Source: Cordylochernes scorpioides
Lineage: Eukaryota; Arthropoda; Arachnida; Pseudoscorpiones; Chernetidae
Direction: 5' to 3'
DNA: 64,000 nt
Assembly (NCBI GenBank): GCA_030710605.1
Contig: CP092877.1
Span: forward strand, 39,402,152-39,466,151
The notes under the pieces are model-generated. The model was not told the DNA's origin and ran no database searches. It saw nothing but the letters and a program-made list of their open reading frames with translations. This document shows positions 1 through 11,784 of this stretch, in pieces (position 1 is the first letter of the stretch; every line of letters begins with the position of its first letter). Position numbers and translations under genes: made by a program.

Positions 1-230
1 GAGCAGCGTTTGTACTCCATGTTAGGAGCGGCTGCATATGGCGTCTGTTCCTCATGTCAGAGGCGGCCATTTCTTTTGGAGCTAAGTCGGCCTGCCACTG
101 AGTAGTGCTTCCAGTCTTAATGACAAAGGCAGACGCATTCTACTTCACCCAGTCATGATGGTTGTCAAACAGACACCATCAAGAGTCACAACTTGATACC
201 CTAATATGATTGGGTGGAGATAACAAAGAA
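1..230 (+). repeat. Interspersed repeat family B (SINE-like), 5'-truncated by window edge
   Basis: The same sequence (GGAGCGGCTGC..., TGGCGTCTGTTCCTCATGTC, GGCGGCCATTTC) recurs at about 20570-20900 and 25588-25870 (minus) and 49665-49945 (plus). Half copies lie at 19058-19180 and 35940-36060. Copies end in GATAAGAAAGAAGAAG-type tails, which suggests a retroposed SINE or a LINE 3' end. No clear Pol III box was found, so the class is uncertain. Confidence 0.6.
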
Positions 231-393
231 GATAAGATGCCAAAGCTCTTTTTGTTCACTTGGCTAAAGAAAGCTTTCGGACAAGTCCTTCTTCAGCTAA
301 TTAAAACCACGTTTATAAGTTGTAGAATGGCAGTGTGTGTGTGTCACACTTTAATCCTAAACATAGCAACGGCTACACAGACTAGAGCTGCTA

Positions 394-1918
394 TCGGAGA
401 ATCCAAGATAAATTTACAAAAAAGATCAATGTACTCAGAAAATATTTCGAAGATAAATTTTTAACGCTGAACCAGAGCAAATCAAAGGTTATGGTGTTTA
501 GAAATGGAGGTCGAAAGGCCCGATCGGATGTTTGGTTCTGGGGACAAGTGCCTCTAACTATAACATCTAAATACACGTATCTGGGTTACCAGCTGACAGC
601 GTCAAACTCAACTCAACAGGCGGCAAAGCATTTTAAAAACAAGGCGCTAAATGCTATTAATGCGGTCTGGGCAATATCGACTAAAACAAGAATCAATTCT
701 ATCAGATCCTCACTCAAGCTTCTAGACTCAATGGCTCTGTCAACCTTGCTTTACGCAGCTCCAATTTGGGCAAACAACCAAAAAAACTTGGTTGACAGGG
801 TACAAGACAATCTCTTACATAGACTTCTAAATTTACCCAGATATACTCCTGGTTTTATTCTACGTATGGAGTGCGGAAGAACGTCACTGGGAGTTACGGT
901 ACTGAAACTTACACTCGGGTTCTGGCTTAGAATTCTAAAAATGAACAGCAGCCGACTCTCCCATATATGCTTAGCTCAACTATATGAAATATCAAGAAAT
1001 AGAAATATATATATTGGACTTGCGGAAAGTTTGGCCAACATACTCAACTCAACAGGATTTTCTTGGTTAATTAACTGCAACGATGCAAGGATTATCCGGC
1101 AAGAAATACCTTTAATAACTAAAATTGCAATAGAACAATCTATTCAAAGTGACCAGGCAAAAATAGATAAATCTAAATTCTACCCTCACTATAAGTATTT
1201 ACACAGTTCATTCCGAATTGAAAACTATTTACTTAGCAACTTTCCATTCCCAGTAAAACGCTATATCGCACAACAGAGATTACTATATTCGTTTTTCAAG
1301 GAAAACCATACAAAAAATTTCAAAGAGGGTGATAAGATTTGTGATCTCTGCAAAGAAAATATGGAAACTGAACTATCTCATTATATCTATGAATGCCAAG
1401 ATATATTAGTGAGGAGAGAAGGACATTCTTTTCAATGGTAGACACCAGCCAACTTAGGTCAATCCAAATGATGTTAACCAGTGCCCAAACAAGCAGACTA
1501 GTTGCTCAGGCCCTATATAATTTTTAAAAGGCAGTAGGTGTAAAGAGGGAGAAAAGAGAACTTGGAAGCTATTGTTCTTACACCTCAGAATGATGACGAA
1601 ACATCGAGGGGCCATCGTGTTGGTCGAAGATGAGATTGCGGAGCTGGTAATATGGATGGCTGTGCTGGAGTAAACCTCCTTTTTTGTGTCTGGATGCTAT
1701 ATTTATGGCGAACTAAATAACTTAGTCCCTATTTCTGCTCCGCGCTTATGGAATTGAAGACTTGGGGAGATGGCGTCGACCTTTCATATTAAATCTTACT
1801 TTTCCTTATTACTAATAATTGTATATAGTTGCGGAACTACTGGTTTCCTGTGCTGCTCTTTTCCTGATATTGCACCTTGTACGGAGAATCTGTATAAGAC
1901 TAATGTCTTAATAAAGGC

Positions 1919-1951
<33 letters not shown>
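394..1951 (+). mobile_element. 5'-truncated LINE insertion with 14-bp target site duplication
   Basis: The segment is open in one frame from 395 to the stop at 1439-1441. It encodes the C-terminal part of a non-LTR reverse transcriptase: the thumb-like stretch LNQSKSKVMVF, then LLYAAPIWANNQ, and a terminal Cys/His cluster (CDLCKENME...HYIYEC). A roughly 500-base 3' UTR ends in a (GT)n tail. The flanks carry GACTAGAGCTGCTA at 380-393 and again at 1952-1965, a target site duplication, so this is one 5'-truncated retrotransposition event. The catalytic part of the RT is absent, so the copy cannot move by itself. Confidence 0.8.
1919..1951. repeat. (GT)n microsatellite, tail of the LINE
   Basis: Perfect GT dinucleotide run between the LINE 3' UTR and its downstream target site duplication. 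It is most simply read as the element's 3' tail. Confidence 0.85.
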
Positions 1952-1953
<2 letters not shown>

Positions 1954-1965
1954 CTAGAGCTGCTA

Positions 1966-2560
1966 ACAAGCCGTCTTGACATTGCAAGTGAACCTGTCCG
2001 TTATAAGATTACTTCCTATTTATGATCATTCAGTCTCCATAACAAAAAAGAAAACAATCTTGATTTTTAAAAATCAAAACTTCGAAAACCAGTTTATCAA
2101 GAAAATGTAAGGAGCACTATCGTATGTCAGATAGACAATATCATTAGAAATCATCTTAAGATCGTAAAAAAAAAAAAAAAAAGTTTACGAAAAATATAAA
2201 ATTTTGAAAAATAGCTTTCAAGAAGCTTGTATTTACAAAACAATAAGCAATAAGGAAACGGAACCTATGTATGTGTGCGTGTGTTTTGTGTGCAGTCTGC
2301 ATACGCTGATGAGGGCCATAGCCCAAAACGCGTACATGATTGGGTTTCTGTTATACGAACAGGAGGAAGCTTTTTATTATTTTTTTGGAACCCCATCTCT
2401 CTCTGTGTTGGTCTTCTTTAATTATAAACGCTCTTTTAAAGTAACATTGTATTGTTTGAATAAATAATACACTCAAGGGCAAAACTTAAGGAAGTAGAAA
2501 GACTTTGATGTCACCAGGCGTCTTTTTAAAAGGAAACAGAGGTAATGTTCACAACTGGTC
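1966..2560. other. No recognised gene or repeat
   Basis: AT-rich sequence with poly-A runs (about 2167-2182). Short open frames here have no recognisable domain. Confidence 0.5.
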
Positions 2561-2660
2561 NNNNNNNNNNNNNNNNNNNNNNNNNNNNNNNNNNNNNNNN
2601 NNNNNNNNNNNNNNNNNNNNNNNNNNNNNNNNNNNNNNNNNNNNNNNNNNNNNNNNNNNN
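2561..2660. other. Assembly gap (100 N)
   Basis: Exactly 100 N, the usual placeholder for a gap of unknown size. Features across it should not be joined. Confidence 0.99.
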
Positions 2661-3113
2661 AAAGTTCGCTTCCTATTTTTTAAAATTATACTCATTTGAT
2701 AAAAAGTATGATAGTTCATGTATTTTTAATTATATTCATTTTTATAAATCAATTGAGACACACAAATATATTTTTTGGAATATTTGAAAAGAAATTTTTA
2801 AAAGTCACATGAAGACATATATGTTTCTAAATGCTATATGATATTTTTTAATTATTTTTATATTTTAAAATGATGTTTAAATGTATATACATCATTTAGT
2901 ATAATGATTAGGTTCAAATCTTGATTATATATAATTGCAGACATAAAAATAACATTATAAAATTTCTCTATTTATATACTATGACAAAATGACTTTTATA
3001 GGAGAGTTGTAATGCGTTACTATTTAAATAATCAGTGGAATATATTGACCATGTGAAATTACAATGAACGATAATTCTAAACTTTTTATGAAGATTAAAA
3101 AATATTTAATTAA

Positions 3114-3322
3114 AAAGGCATATATTGAATCAAAATATCTTTTTTTTTACCAATATTTCAGTTGGCTGAACGCCAACCTTTATCAAGGTGTTATAACATT
3201 TTAAAGTGTGTAAAATTGTTGACACACTTTAAAATGTTATAACACCTTGATAAAAATTGGCGTTCAGCCAACTGAAATATTGGTAAAATAAATGATATTT
3301 TGATCCAATATATGCCTTTTCA
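3114..3322. repeat. Palindromic foldback element
   Basis: The two arms are near-perfect reverse complements around a short loop near 3215. They contain CCAATATTTCAG and GGCTGAACGCCAACC. A second member of the family is at 11337-11550. No coding capacity. 2661-3113 and 3323-3720 on either side are AT-rich and otherwise featureless. Confidence 0.8.
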
Positions 3323-3719
3323 ATTAAAGATTTATTTATGGATTGCTCTATTTTCAAAACAAATTAAAATATATATATGATAAAAAAAGTAATATCTCAT
3401 ATTAGTCTAAAAATAATAAGATCATAGTTTAAATTAAAATTAATTGAATTTTTTAAAATATTTATATGTATAAATATATTGTTATTTACATTAATTTATA
3501 AGAATTTTGAACATGGAATGTAAATATATTAATATTTTAACACATATATCTTATTAGAATTAAAAATATATTTTATATAGGTTTGATTTTTGAATTTTTT
3601 CTTCGGGAACCAGGGTCTTTAGTAACATTGAATGATTTTTTTGGCCAGTGCTTATACATTAATACTTTTGTTTCTTACTTTTAATAGATTCATTTTTATA
3701 GACAAAGAATTGCCGTCTT

Positions 3720-3970
3720 ATTCAGCTGCCCAGCTTTTCTAAGGTGTGGAATGCAGACACTACTTGGACTGTCACAGTTCCGTATTTCATCTCCCTAGAC
3801 TTGCTGTCAGCATGGAGGATCCTGGTCAACTGGTTCAGCTCTACAACCTGCACAGGCCGTGGCTAGAACTTTTACTAGAATGCTGGGCAGTTCGGGTAGT
3901 TGGTGTTTAGCGCTCCAGGAACCTAAGTTATCTCTATTTCTCTGTCACATTCACTACAATTTCCTTAATA
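3720..3970 (+). mobile_element. LINE 3'-end fragment (same family as 11.8-16.5 kb)
   Basis: The stretch GGGTAGTTGGTGTTTAGCGC...CCTAAGTTATCTCTATTTC resembles the 3' UTR of the I-type LINE at about 16425-16490. No coding sequence remains. Confidence 0.5.
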
Positions 3971-4460
3971 GAGGACATTTGAATGAAATAAAAAATATAT
4001 GTAAATTTAGATATGAGTTTCTTCAACCTGTTTCAAACTTTATTCCTATAAAAGAGCGACAGCGAGTCGCCAAAATTTAAAAAAAAAATTAAAAAGGTTG
4101 AAGCAACTCGCTTATAAAGCCAGTATAAAAAATTATGTATTCCATCAGTTTTAAAAGTAATTGAAATATTTGAGAAAAAACGAATTTCTATTTTAATTTT
4201 AGATATAGTATTTAATATTTTGAATTTTAAAAGATTTTATTGCATCAATATTTTTGTTTCATTTTTTTGTATATAATGTAATATTATTTTATTCATCTCT
4301 TGTATGTTGTGTTAAATAAATTAAATATTTATTTTTTGTGTTTCTGGAATATATTATTTGTGCCAAAAACGGCATTCTGAAATCAAAATTTGACTTTTAT
4401 AGCTATTTATAGTTTCAAATACATACACAATACAATGAAAGTTTTTATTTAAACATTAAA

Positions 4461-4645
4461 TTTTATTTTAAAGTTGTTTAAAGTTAGAAAAGCTGTCAGA
4501 AAAGAATCATTAGAAATTTTAAAGATTGTGAAAATATGTATTAAATCCTTGTTTCTTGTTAATACTTATTTTCACAATCTTTAAAATTTCTAATGATTTT
4601 TTTCTGACAGCTTTTCTAACTTTACACAACTTTAAAAATAAAAAT
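4461..4645. repeat. Palindromic foldback element
   Basis: Long inverted repeat with arms containing GAAAAGCTGTCAGAAAA and its complement around a loop near 4545. About 4650-5440 holds only AT-rich sequence. Confidence 0.75.
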
Positions 4646-5442
4646 TCCTAGAAGAAGGAAGGTTACTTTTAGAACAAAGTTAACAGGCCCCAAACAACCA
4701 CATGTTACATGTCCACACATGTGCACTGTCTCTAGAGAGCAACAGGCGTCACTTTGAATAGGTAAGTAAACAACCTCATTCTATGTTATCTAATATTAAC
4801 TTAATTATACACTATAATGGTCGAAGAGAAATCTAACCATAATGAAGTAAGGGTGAAATGGTGTGGTATTTTCATCTGAAGAGCCCTGATACCACAGATT
4901 TCTCTTTCCAATAGATTTTCCAATCTCCTTTTTTGCATTGTCCTGGTCTACCATTAGGGTTCCAAAAATAATTTATAATTGGCAAAGATTTAAAATATGT
5001 TTATTTTTCTTTAACTAGGCAAAACATTATATTATATTATTCAAACTCTATAAAAAAAATAAAAATTATATATGGAAAAAAATTATATAAAAAAACTACA
5101 AAAACTATTAATTAACTATAAAATACTAACACCCTTTCAATTTTTCTACCTTGTTTGAAATAAAAGTATATGGTTCTTTCTTTATCTCTTTCCTCTCTTT
5201 TACTAAAAAATAAATATATAATCATTATAAATCTCTTCCTTTATTCATATATATATCTATTAGAGTATGACTAAATGACGGGTAAAAGCCGATAATTAAA
5301 AAAAAATTTCTTGTTAAATTTTCTTTTTATTTTCAAAATTTCCTTTTTTTTCTATTTAAAATAAAAACATCAATATAAACATAATTCTAACCAATATAAA
5401 TACTTTTACGATGTACTAGAGCGCCATCTGTTATCAAATTAT

Positions 5443-5602
5443 AAAACTATTTTAGAGGCGTAATATTCTTTTTAAAATAAAACAATTTCTACTGTCCTTA
5501 CTGCGATGGAAAAGGTCCTCCCTTTAATTTTTCCATCGCAGTAAGGACAGTAGAAATTGTTTTATTTTAAAAAGAATATTACGCCTCTAAAATAGTTTTA
5601 TA
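5443..5602. repeat. Palindromic foldback element (CTACTGTCCTTACTGCGATGG family)
   Basis: Arms of about 70 bp pair almost perfectly around a short loop near 5520. Related sequences are at 58090-58437 (complete), 27247-27400, 10236-10300 and 51045-51075 (partial), often beside GATAACAGATGGCGCG. Confidence 0.8.
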
Positions 5603-5929
5603 ATAAATACTTTTATTACATTTTTCTCTCCTTAATAAGATATAAATATAATACATATATAAACAACTATTTAATCATCTAACTTAAACACAAAAAAAAA
5701 TTATCAACTTTTATCTTATATACAGTATATATATGTGATAATCTAAGAATCATAAACACCTGTGTAAATACTCATCACCTCTTCTTACACCCCCTACTCT
5801 AAGATGGACTTTTAATCATTGTACCCAATCCTCCTTTAATCAATTTAAATTTGTATGTATCGTTTTTGTGTGATCAATTAAATAAAGAGGTACATCTAGA
5901 AGGAACGTGGAAACCAAAACTAAACTACC

Positions 5930-6240
5930 AAAACCTGAGATCAATCGCCCAGACACCGCGGCGCCAGACGTCCGATGACGTAACGCTTGAGCATATAAAA
6001 AGGGCTTGCCCCGCAGCCAATAGAGATTGAGATCAGCAGATGCAAGATAGCAGACAGCAGCAGCAGATAGATCGTTAGTAAGTTTTTGTGAACGGGGTGG
6101 ATGGCCCGCCGGCCGCAACTTGGTTTCTGCGTTCCCTCTCTCTGATGCCTCGGTTTCCCCTTTGATTCGTCTCTGTGTGCTTTACCACTCACCACCATCA
6201 CGACTGCGCAATCACCAACTTTCCCCACGACTCAATACAA
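5930..6240 (+). promoter_or_regulatory. GC-rich, TATA-containing promoter-like island
   Basis: This is a short GC-rich island in AT-rich surroundings. It holds GCATATAAAAAGGGC (TATA-like, about 5991-6005) and GCCAATAGA (CCAAT-like, about 6016) on the plus strand, followed by a CAGCAGCAGCAG run. It could be a host promoter or a fragment of an LTR. No downstream gene was identified. Confidence 0.25.
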
Positions 6241-6517
6241 TAGACCAGACCACCGATTTACCATATATATATATATATATATATAATAATAAATAGTTAT
6301 TTAATTTTATAGTCCAGTTTTGTATTAAGATTATCTTCACTATTATGATCATTTAAATACAAATTATAAAATTTGTAAAATGTTATTAATTTGTAGATAG
6401 AGAGAGAAAAAAAAAAAATCCTTTACTTCTATTACATCCTCAAGTTAATTATTATCAGTTTGCTCCTTAAGTTTTTAAAATTAGAATCACTGTTATATTT
6501 TTTTATATAGTTTTCTA

Positions 6518-6521
<4 letters not shown>

Positions 6522-6552
<31 letters not shown>
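6522..6552. repeat. (TA)n microsatellite
   Basis: Perfect AT run. A shorter one lies at about 6263-6286, and a G-run at about 6898-6910. Confidence 0.8.
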
Positions 6553-6553
<1 letters not shown>

Positions 6554-6579
6554 CTTTTTTGGGGTTGAAAGATGATTAT

Positions 6580-7220
6580 CATCTTTATAAACTTCAACAG
6601 TGCTAATGCCATTTGATTTAATTAATTTATCATCAAGAAGAGTGATATTTCTCTGTTACCATCTTGAAGATCTTCGGAAATATTGATGTCTGTTAACATA
6701 AGGCTTGTTGCTCCACTGTCTAGTATACACTTCTATTCATTGTTGGACTCAGGGAAATTTAAGTTCATAGCAGCTTCTTGATTATGATTTCTCTCATCAA
6801 AGAAACTCTAAAAAGATTAGGCTTATTTTATAAGTGTTTGTTTGGGTATTGTTTGCATAGAATTCTCTTGATTATTTTATTTTCTTCTGTTAACTGCGGG
6901 GGGGGGGGGGGTTGAACCAGCATACATATGCTTTATGTACAAATTTTTGAAAAATAAAGTATTTTAGGAAAGAACTATCATAATCATTTGAATTTTTTTT
7001 TTTAGTTTTTGCGAAAATCAAGGCCAATTATATGCTACATTGTCATCCGTGCTGTGCTTGGTTTTTTCTTTCTGAAGTTCCAAAATTATTCTTATATCAA
7101 AAATGGTAGCATTTGGGCAACTTTCAAATTTCATATAGAGACAAGATTGTATTTGGGGGGTAGTCCTCTAATAAATGCTGTGATTAATTCTTCATTTTCT
7201 ATGATTTTGCAACATCTACT
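6580..7220 (-). pseudogene. Decayed Ty1/copia gag-protease fragment
   Basis: In frames broken by stops, the minus strand reads a Gag-like piece (FIRGLPPKYNLVS; near 7120-7200) and farther along CILDSGATSLMLTD (about 6690-6730). DSGAT is the copia-type aspartic protease active-site signature. The order Gag then protease is correct for a copia element on the minus strand. No LTRs were recognised. Confidence 0.6.
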
Positions 7221-7221
7221 A

Positions 7222-7305
7222 CTCTATCTCCCTTTCGTAAGCGATCCAAAATTTCGATTTTAGTTTCTAAAGAAATAACTTTTCTTTTAACTTCTTTCTT
7301 CATTA
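7222..7305 (-). pseudogene. Tigger/pogo transposase N-terminal helix-turn-helix remnant
   Basis: Minus strand reads KRKVISLETKIEILDRLRKG followed by DRVVDVAKS. This is typical of the first CENP-B-like helix-turn-helix of Tigger/Jerky transposases. It stops at a nonsense codon and only this segment remains. Confidence 0.65.
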
Positions 7306-7743
7306 TAAGCCTACTAGCCGAATGACCCGGGCAACGCCCGGGTTCACCCAATTAAATGTTTTTATTCAAATACAATTTGTCACAATTATAAATTGGAGCC
7401 GTGGATGTCACTCTTGTGAAACGTCCCGTTCCAAACTTTACATGTACATTAGGTCAGCTGGTATTACCCCCCATTTTCACCGCTAGAGGCGCGAGCGAAG
7501 GAGCAAATTTGCAAATAACACGACGGATATTCGGGATAGAGACCTGAAATTTTCACTAAGAGTTTTTCCAGATTCTACCTTATATACTGTTAAAATTTCA
7601 GTCAGATTAGTTACGTATTGTAGACGTGTATAGTTGACAAACATACATACATACATACATACATACATACGCTGACTTATATATATATATATATATATAG
7701 GGATAATAATATAAATGAGTTTTAAAAAGTGTAAAAAAAAAAA

Positions 7744-7814
7744 TGCATCGGCCGGGAATCGAACCTGGGCCGCCCGCGTGGCAGGCGAGCATTCTACCAC
7801 TGAACCACCGATGC
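7744..7814 (-). tRNA. tRNA-Gly(GCC)-like copy in Helitron
   Basis: A 71-nt cloverleaf-compatible sequence: acceptor GCATCGG/CCGATGC, D arm TGGTTCAGTGGTAGA, anticodon loop CTGCCAC (GCC) and T arm with GGTTCGATT. One T-stem change (CCAGG instead of CCGGG) breaks a pair. A T-run follows in transcript orientation as a Pol III terminator. Because it sits in a repeat it may be a pseudogene. Confidence 0.7.
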
Positions 7815-8668
7815 TTATAAGAAATGGTCATATTTGGGTATTTATTCCATTCGCAAAAGCAAGCGATGACAGAATTGATTGTTGATGACTCTGATACTTG
7901 TTATAAGCCTACTAGCCGAATGACCCCGGGCAACGCCCGGGTTTTACCAGATTGAATGCTTTTATTCAAATACTATTCATTACAATTATAAATTGGCGCC
8001 GTGGATGTCATTCTTGTGAAACGTCCCGCTCCAAACTTTGTGTCTGAGAAGCGATATTTTCATAAAGAGATGATCTGGCTTTGTGTCTTCTGCTCGAATG
8101 AATGTTTTTCTGTCAGAATTTTGTTCCTGCATACTAAAAATGAAGTGGCTTCACCCGTGGTCTCTTCTTTTTGGAATTTTTCCGGATATAATTTTGTATC
8201 TGATAATCAAATATGATACAGCAATATTGTCATAATCATTTTCTGACTAAAAAAACAACTATTTTTGCCCAGAACCTGTCAATTTCAATTTTTCTTGGCT
8301 AAAAATGCGACAAATATCTCTTCCATATTTTTTTCTATTTCCTGTTGAAACACGTTTTACATGTACATTAGGTCAGCTGATATTACCTCCCATCTTCACC
8401 GCTAGAGGCGCTGCTTGCGAGCGAAAGAGCAAATTTGCAAATAACTCGAAGAATATTTGGGATAGAGACCTGATAAATTCTATATGTTTTTCCAGATTCT
8501 ACTATACATACTGCTAAAACTTCAGTCATATTAGTTACGTATTTTACGTATATTACGTAAAAGCATTCCATTCACAAAAGCAAACGATGACAGAGTTGAT
8601 GACTCTGATACTTGTATAATTTAAAATAATAATAATATAAATGAGTTTTAAAAATTGTAAAAAAAAAA

Positions 8669-8739
8669 TGCATCGGCCGGGAATCGAACCCGGGCCGCCC
8701 GCGTGGCAGGCGAGCATTCTACCACTGAACCACCGATGC
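8669..8739 (-). tRNA. tRNA-Gly(GCC), intact copy in Helitron
   Basis: All stems pair, including acceptor GCATCGG/CCGATGC and T stem CCGGG/CCCGG. The anticodon loop is CTGCCAC (GCC) and internal A and B boxes are present (TGGTTCAGTGGTAGA; GGTTCGATTCC). It is followed by an oligo-T stretch suited to Pol III termination. It is the best-preserved of four copies in the window. Confidence 0.8.
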
Positions 8740-8840
8740 TTATAAGAAATTACCATATTTGGGTATTTTTTCCATTCACAAAAGCAAACGGTGACAGAAT
8801 TATTGATTGATTGTTGATGACTCTGATAAATGTATTAAAA

Positions 8841-9940
8841 GCCTATATATATATTTTTTTTATTTATGTTAATTTGGCTGTGATTAAAGTAAAATTCAGA
8901 GGGAAAAAATGCGAGAAATTTTGGAGGGAATATTAAAAAAAAAATTTTTTATATTTTATATTATAATTTTTATTCAAATTAAAATGTTTTAATTTTTTTA
9001 TTTCAATTAAAGCTATTTGGTAAATTGCCATCATTTCCCTCCAAAATTTCCCGGATTTTTTCCCGCGATAAAAATTGCGATAAAAACAAAAAAGGGCCTT
9101 TGTTTTTTTATCACTTAAAAATCGTTTGAAATGCAGTCGCAGTCATTATCAAACACATATGTTTGCCTAATTTCCATTCGCTCTTTTATTTTCTACAGAA
9201 AATATTTACATACCAGTATTTTGGATTAATTTTTTTATAAACTTTTTTTTTCTTATTCTTACTGAGAAGATTAGCATCGCACTTAAGATCCATCGCAGTC
9301 ACTCACTCAACTCAGGCAATTTCAAGGGTTAATGCGTTGGGGCGGGTACCTCGGGGGTTGGGTGGAAAAGCTGCCATCTATTTAAACTATATTGATTTTG
9401 AAACAACTAAATGGATTTCAAAAAATGATTAAATCTCAAATACCTAAACACAAATATAATACAATTTTTGCCATCACACACTTTTTGCCTGTGGTTTATG
9501 TTCTACTTCTGTATTGCTATTCTATGGCACTTCTACTATTTATTATTGATGTACTTTCAGTAAGAAGGAAATTGCATTTGGGGGAATTCTTGGGCGAAGC
9601 TGGGTCATTTGTCTAGTAACTTATAAAATGTATTTATTAGTTCAAATAAAGATGAAAAATGTAACATATATACATGTGTGTGGTATAGCAGGTAAATTGA
9701 GAAAACTATAATGGATTTTGGATATATGAATAATGGAATTGAAATATTTTATATATTAAATGTAGTATTAATTTTTAGCAAGACAAACTCGAGGGTCGAA
9801 GGTGGAAATGAGCACAGCTCTTAGCGACGATTATCTTGTCTATTAGCACAATTTACAGAATGGATGGCGATGTAGGGAGTTTTTATTAATATCTCTCTCA
9901 ACAATTTTTCATTCATAGTAGTCAGGGAGTTGCAGTCTAT
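8841..9940. other. No recognised gene
   Basis: AT-rich sequence. The short frame at 9392-9616 encodes a hydrophobic peptide with no recognised domain. A GC-richer patch at about 9330-9370 has no clear feature. Confidence 0.4.
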
Positions 9941-9944
9941 AGAG

Positions 9945-10140
9945 AGTTAGGGGCCAAATTAAGGACTTCAGTGGCTGGCTCATACCTTATTTGTCTTGTG
10001 GGCAAATCAAAACTTATGGGATTATCACACTGTTTCGTGACACTATAAACAGTGGTTTCTGGTAGCTTAAGAAAGTCCACTATCTCTTTTGGCCTCCTTC
10101 TGGCATGCAGAAAAGCGATGATAACCTATCTCGGTTTCCA
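9945..10140 (-). pseudogene. Tc1/mariner-type transposase helix-turn-helix remnant
   Basis: Minus strand reads VIIAFLHARRRPKEIVDFLK followed by LPETTVYSVTKQ. This matches the general pattern of the N-terminal HTH of IS630/Tc1/mariner-like transposases. No catalytic DDE/D part was seen and the subfamily is not resolved. Confidence 0.5.
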
Positions 10141-10660
10141 TATATTCTTGATTATTATTCATTGATACACTAAACACCCTTGTATTGATACATTTTATAT
10201 GGACATGTATGTATTGTTAGAAATAAAAAACTATTATATAGAATCTTACGCCTTTAAAATAGTTTCGAATTTTGATAACAGATGGCGCGCTAGTGCATCT
10301 TATATAGAGTTTTGTTTTTATGCTGCAGAATTTAATTCCAATTTAAATGCGACACTATATATATATATATGAATAGGGATTCCTCAAAATATTATTGAAT
10401 GTTTTCACAAAAAAAAATGATAATGTAAATTTAATTTGGGCTGCATAACTTGATTTAGAAAATGTGATTGATTCGCTATTAACAATCCAAAATAAAAACA
10501 AAAATAGCTTTATATTTTTACTCATATATGAAATATCTATTTGAGGATTTTTTTTTTTTTCCTAAAATGTGGTAAAATATTTTATTTAAAAAATTTTCAC
10601 TGGGGATTAAAGAACACAATATACAGTTTCAAGATAAAATTTATAAAAAGCGTTTAAAAG

Positions 10661-10709
10661 CTACAAATATTTCTCACAACCAGTTAATCATTGTGAGAAA
10701 TATTTGTAG
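10661..10709. repeat. Short perfect inverted repeat
   Basis: CTACAAATATTTCTCACAA pairs with TTGTGAGAAATATTTGTAG around an 11-base loop. The rest of 10141-11177 is AT-rich, with a family fragment at 10236-10300 (GATAACAGATGGCGCGC). Confidence 0.8.
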
Positions 10710-11177
10710 TTAAAATACAGTTAATTTACAAATTTTCAAGCTTACAGTGTTGTCAAGTATATAGCAAAACATTTTGAAAAATTTTATGCGCAAGCGCAAT
10801 ATTTATATTTACCGATTGGCTACTTCAAAGTTGGCACGGCTTATAAAATGTTTATGGAGGTATTTAAATATTTTATTTGGGCTATATATTATTATAACAA
10901 AATAATTATGTCTATTTGAAATAATAGTTTAATTATTTAGATATCTTCAATTTGACAAAATATAACACGTAAGCCAATTATTTATAAGTAAACGCTGAAT
11001 TGTTAAAACTCTTAAAAACAAATATACGTAGTTGATAAACGGTATGTTACTTTTATCTAGTGAGGTACAAAGCGTGCTCATATTATGAGAAAGTAGCTCG
11101 AACCTTCACCTTTGCCAAATGAAAAACTAAGTGTATTTGTTTTCAAGCGTAAGCCAATTGTGTTGAACAATAAATAT

Positions 11178-11679
11178 TGCAGGCGATCCCACAAATTGAG
11201 GACATTATAACAATACATAAGCAGCCAAAAAATGATTTATATATATATTTTTTAAATATAAAATCGATATTTAAAATAAGACTTGATGTATATTTATATA
11301 TTTTGAAAATAGAGCAATCCATACTTAATTCATTAGATAATAAAAGGCATATATTGGATTTAATAAAATATTTATTTTGCCAATATTTCGGCTGGCTGAA
11401 CGCCAACCTTTATCGAGGCATTACATTTTTGTATACACTCGTATACTTTGTATACACTTGTAATGCCTCAATAAAGGTTGGCGTTCAGCCAGCCGAAATA
11501 TTGGCAAAATAAATATTTTATTAAATCCAATATATGCCTTTTATTATCTAATATTTATATATATATAAAAATGTGTTATAAATTTTATTATATAATTTTT
11601 ACAGAGAATATATACAGAAGCGAATTTTTTATTATCATGCAGGCGATCCCACAAATTGAGGACATTATAACAATACATA
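11178..11679. repeat. 42-bp direct repeats flanking a palindromic element
   Basis: An identical 42-bp block (TGCAGGCGATCCC...) occurs at 11178-11219 and 11638-11679. Between them is the palindrome at 11337-11550, a sibling of the one at 3114-3322. Confidence 0.8.
11337..11550. repeat. Palindromic foldback element
   Basis: Arms contain GGCATATATTGGATTTAAT, TTTGCCAATATTTCGGC and GGCTGAACGCCAACC with their complements, around a loop of GTATACA-type sequence near 11440. Non-coding. Confidence 0.85.
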
Positions 11680-11784
11680 CTCACATTATCATACTGCACC
11701 TCAAGCCTATTGTACCACTTTGGGTGAATATCTCTTCTATATTCTAACAATATTTAAAGATATTACAATTTTAACATCCACAAG

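Larger units (their letters stand above)
7314..8840 (-). mobile_element. Two tandem Helitron-like units carrying tRNA-Gly copies
   Basis: Two Helitron 3' termini lie on the minus strand: CTAG at 7314-7317 and at 7912-7915. Each is followed inward by the GC-rich hairpin CCCGGGCAACGCCCGGGT. Each unit then has a body shared with the Helitrons at 27.9-33.9 kb (AATTGGCGCCGTGGATGTCA, GAAACGTCCCG) and a tRNA-Gly. The terminal modules (CAAAAGCAAGCGATGACAG...GACTCTGATACTTG) repeat. The 5' ends were not pinned down. No Rep/helicase gene is present, so the units are non-autonomous. Confidence 0.7.

Noticed and set aside
1796..1987. Frame with HTHTHT repeat
   Set aside because: It is the translated (GT)n microsatellite.
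2505..2787. Open frames across the N gap
   Set aside because: They exist only because N codons were read as open. The gap size is unknown.
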